Source: Paraspadella gotoi (Eukaryota > Chaetognatha). From it: a DNA stretch of 64,000 bases. The translations under genes and the position numbers were made by a program. This document shows positions 56,685-64,000 of this stretch, in pieces. The notes beneath the pieces are model-generated. The model did not search any database, was not told where the DNA came from, and saw only the letters and a program-made list of their open reading frames with translations. Position 1 is the first letter of the stretch, and each line of letters starts with the position of its first letter. Where the stretch lies: the NCBI GenBank assembly GCA_051294375.1, contig CM119270.1, forward strand, positions 20,606,417 through 20,670,416, in the 5' to 3' direction.

Positions 56685-58205
56685 ATGCAAAAAATAATCT
56701 GCTCTCTGCTCAATCTTGCTCTATTCTCTTTTTTCTTTGCTTGCGAGTTGCAAAGCGACAAATCCCAATATTATCCATTGCGATGGGGAATCGGAAAATT
56801 GGAACGTCAGGCATTCCCGCGCCTCATTTTCAAGGTAGACCATGTGCGACTGTTAAAATTTACAAGTTTTTTGTGCTACTCGACTTTGGGCATCGCTCGT
56901 CAAGAAACCTGGAGTCATTTGAAGTTCTTTGATTATGAATTCAAATTCGATCCAAACTGTCATCAAAATTATACGCGAGAAGACAAGGGCATGAACACCA
57001 TGATCCCTCCCTTTGTCACTTTTACTTTGGGCAATCATTTCTTTCTGTATCCCGACTTTAGATTCGTTTTGATTATGTTATTAGGCGAGCTCGTTTTGAG
57101 CTTCGCCAACCAAACCGTTTTTCTTCTAGCAAACGGAATTTCAAAATTGTTCTTGTTAAATTTGCTCTCTTTAATGTGTTTTTGGATTGTTTTGTACATG
57201 AATTTGTATCACTCTATTCATAATATTAATTTAGAAGCCGTAATAATGAAACAAAATGGATTGGATTTGAAAAATGTTTTTGTGTATCAAAAACAGAGGG
57301 AATTTGATGAGATAAAAATTGACCATTTTATTTTATATAAGCATCGCGCCAATGCACAGTTAAATGTTTACAAGTTTGGATGTTTTCTTTCTAATTTTTA
57401 TTTCATTTTCTTAATGATAGTTATCTGTAGTTTAATGAAAAAATCCCTCTTTTGGTTTTCAAACAAGCATAAACTGCTGTGTAATTTAATGATCGGAATA
57501 GCAAATTTTCTCCTACCATTTCTATTTTTTGTTGGGCTAAAAAAATGGCTTCAATTCTGCGAAAAATCTTCGCTCGAATATTTTGGTAAACTTTGCAAAT
57601 CCTTAGAAGTTTCAAATCAAATTGCAATTTTATATTCATACGTAAATTCTATACAAAGTAACGTATTGGCTTACATATTTATCAAAGAAAATTTGTATTT
57701 TTTGTTCGGCCTTTCTTCTGCGCCATTTTACCTTCAATCCGTTATATTGTTCACAAAACTCCGTTTTTGTGACAACAAATGGTTTAAAACCGTAGTCTCT
57801 CTATTTTTCGGCGGGACTCTGTATACTTTGGCCGGTTTTTTCGTCGTCCCTGAAAGAAGCCCATTTTCCAAACTCGACTGGTATAACTCATTTTATTATG
57901 TGGTTTCTTTCGACGATCGATTCTACAGAACTTGCGATCCGACGCAAACCTGCGCCGTCACGTCGCAGATCGCGGCTCCGCTGCTTCGAACGGCGCGACT
58001 CTGCGCCGACGTGCGGACCAATGTACGGATTCGGCCGCGGGTTTTTAGGATGTTCCGCACTACGGATCCGCGGAGGATGAATCTGACGCGGACCTTCGGA
58101 GATCTCATTTTTTACCTCGAGGAAAAAATGTTGGAAAATAATAATGTGTGGGTTTTTCTGTTTTTATTAGGGCCGATGTTGATTTTGTTGCGCGAGATCG
58201 ATTAG
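56685..58205 (+). CDS. Unrecognised 506-residue multi-pass membrane protein
   Basis: One uninterrupted frame, by far the longest outside repeats, no intron needed. The ATG follows an A-rich leader and starts an apparent signal peptide (residues 1-20, MQKIICSLLNLALFSFFFAC). Then a ~100-residue extracytoplasmic-like region with one NYT glycosylation site (95). Hydrophobic segments lie at about 125-150, 153-175, 230-250, 266-285, 325-345, 369-388 and 486-502. Between residues 405 and 470 codons become GC-rich and the protein Arg-rich with two close cysteines (417 and 423), unlike the AT-rich remainder. I know no family with this arrangement. It may be an orphan transporter or receptor-like protein, a retrogene of a multi-exon gene, or a C-terminal fusion at the composition break. 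It lies 2.6 kb downstream of the XK-related-like model on the same strand, with no sequence similarity seen. Confidence 0.65.
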   Translation: MQKIICSLLNLALFSFFFACELQSDKSQYYPLRWGIGKLERQAFPRLIFKVDHVRLLKFTSFLCYSTLGIARQETWSHLKFFDYEFKFDPNCHQNYTREDKGMNTMIPPFVTFTLGNHFFLYPDFRFVLIMLLGELVLSFANQTVFLLANGISKLFLLNLLSLMCFWIVLYMNLYHSIHNINLEAVIMKQNGLDLKNVFVYQKQREFDEIKIDHFILYKHRANAQLNVYKFGCFLSNFYFIFLMIVICSLMKKSLFWFSNKHKLLCNLMIGIANFLLPFLFFVGLKKWLQFCEKSSLEYFGKLCKSLEVSNQIAILYSYVNSIQSNVLAYIFIKENLYFLFGLSSAPFYLQSVILFTKLRFCDNKWFKTVVSLFFGGTLYTLAGFFVVPERSPFSKLDWYNSFYYVVSFDDRFYRTCDPTQTCAVTSQIAAPLLRTARLCADVRTNVRIRPRVFRMFRTTDPRRMNLTRTFGDLIFYLEEKMLENNNVWVFLFLLGPMLILLREID

Positions 58206-59215
58206 AAAGTTTGAGCGCATTGTCCGTCTGGCTCAGGCGCAGTTTTATTTTTTTTTAGCAGATTTGTAAAATTTTTAATTTAACTGTACCCTAGAATATT
58301 TTAAATACTGAAGTAGTTTTTTTTTTTACTTTTGCTGTTTAGTATTTCATGTCTCCTCGAACATCACCTTTACTATTACCTTGTTGTGGTGTTATTTATT
58401 ATTATTTAGAGTCACTTTATCAATTTAATTTAATGTTGTCATCATTGGGTCATTTTAATAATAATGATAATAATAATAATAATAATAATAATAATATTAA
58501 TAATAATAATAAAGGAAAAACTCATGGATGTTCGGCGGGATCAGGAATCAGGAAGAGATTTTATTCTGAGAATAAAGGTGACGGTGAGACACACGCAGGA
58601 GTCTTGTTCAATGCTACTAAGGAAGAGGATCGGCGACGTGGGTAAAATTTACAGTTCCGATGATCCTGCAAGCTGATTGGTCGATTGGTGTTCCATGCTT
58701 GACCAATTAGGATTCGGCGATTCCATTTCCGAGGAGATCGCCCTTTACTTTCTATGGAAATTTGCTTTTCTCTCTGCACCCACTAGATTTTCACAAAAAA
58801 TAGCAATTTTTTATATGTTTTATGTCTTAATAAACCAGATGACTGTACAAACTGAAGAGCATTTTTAAAAACAAAATAGCAATAGGATTTAGTTTAAGTA
58901 TATCCACCAAAGTTTTTTATCTTTTTTTTAAACAAAATAACAGTCTCATTAAATTGTTTTTGTGTTTTTACCCTATTCTACTAAAGGGCTCTACAAAGAA
59001 AAAAGCTTTTTATAAGATAAAGGGAAATTCAAAATAAACTTTATCTGCACCCACTAGATCTTCACTTGTACCTGCTCTTCAACAAAATATAAATTTTTTA
59101 AAATTTTTTTTATTATTTTAAATCCGTAATTTTTTTTCTTTTGATATTTTTTAAACATCGTGAATTTCCTTTCGTTTCGTTGTGTTTTGGATTAATAGAA
59201 GACGTTTGAAATTGT
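58206..59215. other. AT-rich intergenic sequence with (AAT)n
   Basis: (AAT)n at 58457-58512. A GC-richer block at 58530-58760 has short open frames on both strands but no recognised protein. 58780-59215 is AT-rich without features. Confidence 0.5.
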
Positions 59216-59224
59216 TTTAAACAA

Positions 59225-59291
<67 letters not shown>

Positions 59292-59987
59292 GAGAGAGGG
59301 CAAAGTTTCCAACACAGATATGAGAAAAGAACAGTGGTCAGATATGAGGACAGTTTATGGTGAAGACAGGTTGAGCTATATTGTGAAAAGAAATTAAATG
59401 GTAAAAAATATATATATATTTAGAAAGAGAGAGAGAAAGAGAGAAAAATATTAGATAACAATACATTGTGCAATGTACAACAAAGATAAATTATTTAAAC
59501 TGACAGTGAAAATAAATATTTTAACAATTAATTACTAAATAAATAAGTGAATGTGAAAAATGAAATTGAAAAAGTGAAATTTGAGAGATATGTCAATTAA
59601 ATATTAATATGAAAAAGAAAAGAAAAAGCGAAAGTTCAAGAATTAAGAAAGAGCTCAAAATGAGCTAGCCCCCTTGAAGCAAATAAAAGGCCTTGACGAT
59701 GTGGTCGAGTCATTGTTGCATCAATGTCTGAGAGGTCATAGTGGTTGAGCCTGTATGTGTTGGACTAGGGAGGCTTCGTTGCAGGAAGACTGCAAAAGCT
59801 ACCCTTATGTCTCTCTGGCTTGGTACGCCTGTCGACTGCCCTCTTCTCGCCTGCTGACGAGAGTGAGTTGCTGCAGTTGAAAGAGAGGCATCGTTTCCCC
59901 ATTGGCTGCGCAAAGGTCTCCGCCTGTTTCGTTGAGTGGATACAGGGAGTCATTGTGCGGACGTGGTGGAGACGGGGCCTCCACCAC

Positions 59988-60188
59988 GCTTTTGATAAGC
60001 GTATCATAGCTTATAGGGAGATTGAATCGTCCTCCATCACGTTTCAAAGAGGGCTCAAGGGCTTTGATGTATATTGCCTCTCTAATACCTCTTGAGAACC
60101 AGTTCGGGTCATGGGACAGCACGAGACAGTCTGACTGTCTAAATAGGTGGCCAGTATTTTCTGTATGTTCTAGCTCAATCTGTCTTCA
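59988..60188 (-). pseudogene. GIY-YIG endonuclease C-terminal fragment of a Penelope-like element
   Basis: The minus frame reads RQIELEHTENTGHLFRQSDC, then SHDPNWFSRGIREAIYIKAL and EPSLKRDGGRFNLPISYDTL. The H-x4-TGH block, the REAIYI helix with its glutamate, and the PSLxRDGGR-x-LP run are the characteristic end of the GIY-YIG domain carried by Penelope-like elements, where it nicks target DNA. The GIY and YIG strands themselves and the reverse transcriptase are absent; upstream the frame is closed by a stop. It continues downstream with unrelated sequence to 59805. Not functional. Confidence 0.7.
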
Positions 60189-60248
60189 CCTTAACCTGTC
60201 CTCACATCTGACCACTGTTCTTTTCTCAACTCTGTGTTGGAAACTTTG

Positions 60249-60312
<64 letters not shown>

Positions 60313-60370
60313 TTCTCTCTCACTCTTTTCCTTTGCACAAATGTTTTTCAAAAAATTCACAAAAAATTTT

Positions 60371-60415
60371 GACGCTGACGAAGGCTTGTATGTCATAAGA
60401 CAAAACATGTACGTC
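60371..60415 (+). ncRNA. Hammerhead-ribozyme-like motif
   Basis: GACG (60371-60374), CTGACGA (60375-60381), a weak stem-loop to 60401, AAAA, CATG, T-A and CGTC (60412-60415). GACG pairs with CGTC as stem I, and CATG would be the tiny palindromic stem III of the dimeric hammerheads reported in Penelope-like elements. As in the 55.7 kb copy, conserved G12 is replaced by A, so activity is doubtful. Confidence 0.4.
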
Positions 60416-60440
60416 TTGCTACAATAAAATCGTTGTTGAA

Positions 60441-61080
60441 AACAATTTAAAATATTTTTTAACAAGTATTTTTTCTTATTCTATTTTATTTTATTTTAAT
60501 TAATATGTATTGATCAAAGTATTAATCATAAATCATATATTGAAACAAAAAAAATATTGTTTTGATTTATAAAATATTTTTTTATAAGTAGCAAAATATT
60601 AAGTAGGACATAAACTCTCGTCGCAGTTTTTAGTGCCGCAGTAACAGTTCAGTTTAAGCCCTTGAAAGTGATTTACATGTATTGGCGCAGCCACTGGTTT
60701 ATCATCTGATTAGATAATTATCACTAAATTATCGCGGGCAGATTCGAAATGGTTTGTAATATCTTAATGTTCACAAACAAGTTTTAACAATAATAATAAA
60801 AAAGTACTGTGTTTAAGTATTCGTATTATTTAAAGTAAAAATACGTAGTCAACGTAGTTTTTCACATCGAATGACCAACGCATCACCTAGGAACCAAACG
60901 AAAATGCCACACTATGTATTTATTTAATTATTAAATTCCGTTAATACTTAATTTTTTTGAACATTAGAAGATAATTCAACTTTCTCAAACAATAGGCCCC
61001 ACGTCTTTCTCAAATGAGAGGCCAAACAACTCGCTAAAATTCACTTACCTTTTAACTTTTTTTTGTCTCCTTAGTTTTCC
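60441..61080. other. AT-rich sequence with inverted copy of CGAATCTGCC repeat
   Basis: 60612-60775 is the reverse complement of the repeat at 47.92-48.12 kb (GTAACAGTTCAGTTTAA, TTTACATGTATTGGCGCAGC, GCAGATTCG). Nothing else recognised. Confidence 0.6.
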
Positions 61081-61082
61081 TT

Positions 61083-61653
<571 letters not shown>

Positions 61654-61768
61654 AACATGTGATCTCATTTTTCATATTTTAACAAAATCAAGATTAATGC
61701 ACCATTTCTTTGGGAGAAATATAAAAAAAAATTTACTTTTAATCTAGAAAAAAATAATATATAATATA

Positions 61769-62315
61769 CTATCTAGGAAAAAAGTATATAACATAATTCA
61801 TTTATTCAATAAAAAGGATACAAAACAAGGGTAAAACATTCTCAATATTTGGTATACCCTTCCTCGGCATCGACTACTGCCTGCATTTCTCTGGGCATGC
61901 TCTCATACAGCAAATTGATTTATGACAGTGAAATGTTTTTCCACATCTTTAATGGAATTCTTTTCAGACCCGATGTTGGTGATGCATGTCTTTCTCACTT
62001 TTCTAAAAGGTATAATAGCACTTTTTTGAACCAAAAAAAGATGCAAGGCCTTTAGCATTTCAAAATAATAAACTGCATTAAAAATAAATATTAAAAATTA
62101 AGGAAAACTAAATATGATTTTTTTCGCTATTTTTTATTTGAAGTAACAATATTTTTTGGCCTGTAACTTCTAAACGATTTGACCTACAAAAAAATGGAAG
62201 GAAGCTACTGAAAAAAAATTCAATGTAGATCCGAAAACATTCTGATTTTTTAAATCAAATAATTTTCGAATAGATATCCTTTATTAAAAATGCTATATAC
62301 TTTTTTCCTAGATAG
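61769..62315 (-). mobile_element. Deleted Tc1/mariner element
   Basis: The ends CTATCTAGGAAAAAAGTATA (61769) and its reverse complement with one mismatch (to 62315) are terminal inverted repeats of about 28 bp, flanked on both sides by TA (61767-61768 and 62316-62317), the Tc1/mariner target duplication. Only 547 bp remain, against about 1.3-2 kb for a full element, so most of the transposase is gone. Confidence 0.8.
61846..61975 (-). pseudogene. Tc1/mariner transposase C-terminal remnant
   Basis: The minus strand reads PLKMWKNISLS, one stop, then INLLYESMPREMQAVVDAEE and GYTKY followed by a stop. The ESMPRRMQAVIDAKGGxTKY end is a signature of Tc1-type transposases. The DDE catalytic core and the DNA-binding region are absent. 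It lies inside the TIR-bounded element in the expected orientation. A 68-codon plus frame here is its antisense shadow. Confidence 0.75.
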
Positions 62316-62339
62316 TACATCCAAAGGTGTGAACGGCCT

Positions 62340-62580
62340 GAAGAAAGTGAATGACTCACAGAAGTGAATGACTCACAGAATTGAATGACTCACAGAAGCG
62401 AATGACATCGAAGTGAATGACCCGATCGAAAGAATGCCTTCATCTTTGTCTTCATCTTTGTCGTCTTCGTCGCTTTTATTGTCGGCTTCATTGTCATTAT
62501 TATTGTCGTCATTATCTTCTTCCTAAACGTTATAATTTTTTTGTTAATTTTCGTCTTCATTGTTGTCATTGTCATTATAG
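62340..62580. repeat. GAATGACTCACAGAA repeats and (TCG/TCA)n cluster
   Basis: Four or five copies of (A/C)GAATGACTCACAGAAG at 62347-62425, then TTCATCTTTGTCG and TCATTATTATTGTCG triplet-rich DNA to 62580. Confidence 0.8.
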
Positions 62581-62694
62581 TCATTAAGGTGTAGTGAAAG
62601 TTACGTATGGAAATTCTAAAGGTCACTTAATGAACAACATACCATCAGTGAACATTAATTTGGTAAAAAAAATTAAATTTTAATGTTTTGAAGA

Positions 62695-62945
62695 GACAGT
62701 TAATTATTGTTAATCAGTTTTAGTGATAGACCGTTCAATATAAGCAGTCCCCTGAAGCTTCGTGATCAGGCTGTAAACCAATGTTACAGGCGGCGTTTAG
62801 CGCCCCGGTCCACTCTTAACTGCCAGACGACCACGCGGCTAAGAACCCCAAGACCTTTGGGTTGGGAGGCGAATGACTTGCCTCCGGCACAATGGCCGCT
62901 GATGAATGGTTGGTGGTTTTAGTTCCACCATACATCCACCCCTAC
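62695..62945 (-). repeat. tRNA-derived SINE, copy 1
   Basis: On the minus strand the head reads CGGAGGCAAGTCATTCGCCT, then GGGGTTCTTAGCC (B-box-like), followed by a body with GTTTACAGCCTGATC and CTGCTTATATTGAACG and an AACAATAATTAACTG tail. Partly diverged tRNA-like head; aligned to copy 2 at about 85 percent by eye. Confidence 0.6.
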
Positions 62946-63128
62946 CCGTTAGGAAGATGTCTGTTGCCATCTCTTTCAGTGAATTGTTGTTGTTGGTGGA
63001 AAGTGCGTCAACCAAGTTGAGGGCAGTCGCACTGATGTGTTGTGGCGGAAGTCATTCGCCAGGATTGAGCATGTCGCTGAAAGTTGTTGTTGTTGCCGTT
63101 GTGTTCGGAAATTCGGGGCTCACCAAAT

Positions 63129-63349
63129 GAAGAGACAAGTAATTATTGTTATCAGGTTAGTTGATAGAACTCGTTCAATATAAGCAGTCCCTGAGCTTCG
63201 GATCAGGCTGTAAACACATGTTTACAGGCGGGTTAAGCGCCCCGTCCCTCTTAATGCCAGGACGACCGACCGGGCTAGAACCCCAGACCTTTGGGGTTGG
63301 GAGGCGAATGACTTGGCCTCCGCGCCATCCTTAGTCCACCATAGTTTTT
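63129..63349 (-). repeat. tRNA-derived SINE, copy 2
   Basis: The minus strand starts near ATGGCGCGGAGGCCAAGTCA (A-box-like region), then CTGGGGTTCTAGCCC (B-box-like), with the same body and AATAATTACTTGTCTCTTCA tail as copy 1. Both copies share the GTCTCTTCA ending, so this belongs to the element. The two lie in the same orientation about 190 bases apart. Confidence 0.65.
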
Positions 63350-63356
63350 TAATTTT

Positions 63357-63736
63357 CGCAGTAGGCTATATTTTATATATAGTACTATCCTTAATAAAAT
63401 CGAAAAATTTAAATAGGCTTTTCTTAATTTTTATTGCAGATTTGAATTCCTCGTCAAAAGTTGATAAAAGAAAATTAAATTATTTTTAAAAATTCTTTCA
63501 TTAAGTGGGTTAAACTTAAAAAACTATATTTAATATATAAAAAAATAATTTTCAGCTTAAAATATAGCTTTTTTAAATTTTGACCCACTTAATGAAAGAA
63601 TTTTTTAAAAAGAGTTATATTTCTTTCTATCAACTTTTTATGACGAATCCAAATCTGCAAAAAAAAATCTTAGAAAAACTGTTTTGAAATTTTAACATTT
63701 ATTGCATTAGTACTAGTATAAATATGGCCTACTGCG
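63357..63736. mobile_element. Foldback/MITE-like element with ~180 bp arms
   Basis: CGCAGTAGGC at 63357 matches GCCTACTGCG ending at 63736, and the two halves are complementary nearly throughout. TTGCAGATTTGAATTCCTCG and TTCTTTCATTAAGTGGGT in the left arm face their complements in the right arm. The central unpaired part is only about 20-30 bases. No frame; target duplication uncertain. It abuts the SINE copy 2 on the left. Confidence 0.75.
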
Positions 63737-63859
63737 TAAATTGTAAAATTTATTATAAATTTTTTTTATACATAAATGTTCATTAGTATAATGTTGTTCG
63801 TTCCTCACTTTAGAATTTTAATTAAAGTTAAAATTTAGAAATTTTACTACGCCTTAATA

Positions 63860-64000
63860 GTCATCTGTGTTTACATCGTTGTCGTCATCATCGTCATTAA
63901 CATCATCGTCGCCATCGTCGTCGTTGTCAACAGTGTATAATCATCATCGTACTATAATTCCTCATCATCTTCGTGGTCATCATCTTCTTTGTAATCGTCA
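63860..64000. repeat. (GTC/ATC)n triplet cluster at window end
   Basis: TCGTCATCATCGTC words, running off the edge of the window. Confidence 0.8.

Larger units (their letters stand above)
59216..60440 (-). mobile_element. Truncated Penelope-like element with inverted pseudo-LTRs
   Basis: Left arm: (GA)n at 59226-59290, then GGCAAAGTTTCCAACACAGA and AAAGAACAGTGGTCAGATATG. Right arm: the reverse complement of these at 60165-60310, followed by the hammerhead-like segment and ATCGTTGTTGAAAACAATTT. A related AAATTGTTTTAAACAACGAC sits at the outer edge of the left arm (59208-59227). Between them the minus strand encodes a GIY-YIG-domain tail. Inverted flanking repeats plus a GIY-YIG endonuclease are typical of Penelope-like elements. 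No reverse transcriptase core remains, so the copy is heavily deleted. Confidence 0.6.

Noticed and set aside
61849-62055. 68-codon plus frame
   Set aside because: Antisense to the Tc1 transposase tail on the minus strand, which has the recognisable motif.

Overview
The window looks like nuclear DNA of an animal or close relative. Gene density is very low, introns are spliced, and tRNA-derived SINE-like repeats, a LINE reverse-transcriptase tail, a Penelope-like element (PLE) and a Tc1/mariner remnant are present. Microsatellites dominate: (GA/CT)n tracts up to several hundred bases, abundant (ACG/CGT)n, and (TGAA)n, (TCTA)n and (ATT)n arrays. I cannot name the species. Nothing suggests a prokaryote, organelle or free virus.

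Layout. 1-6.5 kb: repeats and two large N gaps, the first flanked by a long inverted repeat. 6.5-14.6 kb: an island of higher GC with few microsatellites and an A-rich, T-poor plus strand. It holds several reading frames broken by nonsense codons but hardly by indels, and a competing series of strong splice signals on the minus strand. I cannot settle which strand is coding. 15.9-29.5 kb: one ~4 kb locus present three times. Copies 2 and 3 are identical over ~4.2 kb; copy 1 differs by many single-base indels. With 25-base N runs at the joins this looks like gap filling with uncorrected long reads, not real biology. 29.5-47 kb: simple-sequence DNA with a LINE fragment (31.5 kb), minisatellites and dispersed repeat copies. 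47-64 kb: the most gene-like part, also rich in recognisable transposable-element remnants.

The best coding candidates are a three-exon plus-strand gene model at 52.3-54.1 kb, whose splice phases all agree and whose middle exon has a motif resembling XK-related membrane proteins, and an intronless 506-codon multi-pass membrane protein at 56.7-58.2 kb that I do not recognise. No operon-like or pathway relationship between genes is visible.

Mobile DNA in the last 17 kb: a ~730 bp TIR element (49.8-50.5 kb); elements ending in a hairpin plus CTAA, like Helitron-associated repeats; a PLE fragment with inverted pseudo-LTRs, a GIY-YIG domain tail and hammerhead-ribozyme-like motifs; a 547 bp Tc1/mariner relic with intact TIRs and TA duplications; two tRNA-type SINE copies; and a 380 bp foldback element. 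All database comparisons remain to be done; family names rest on motifs visible in the sequence.
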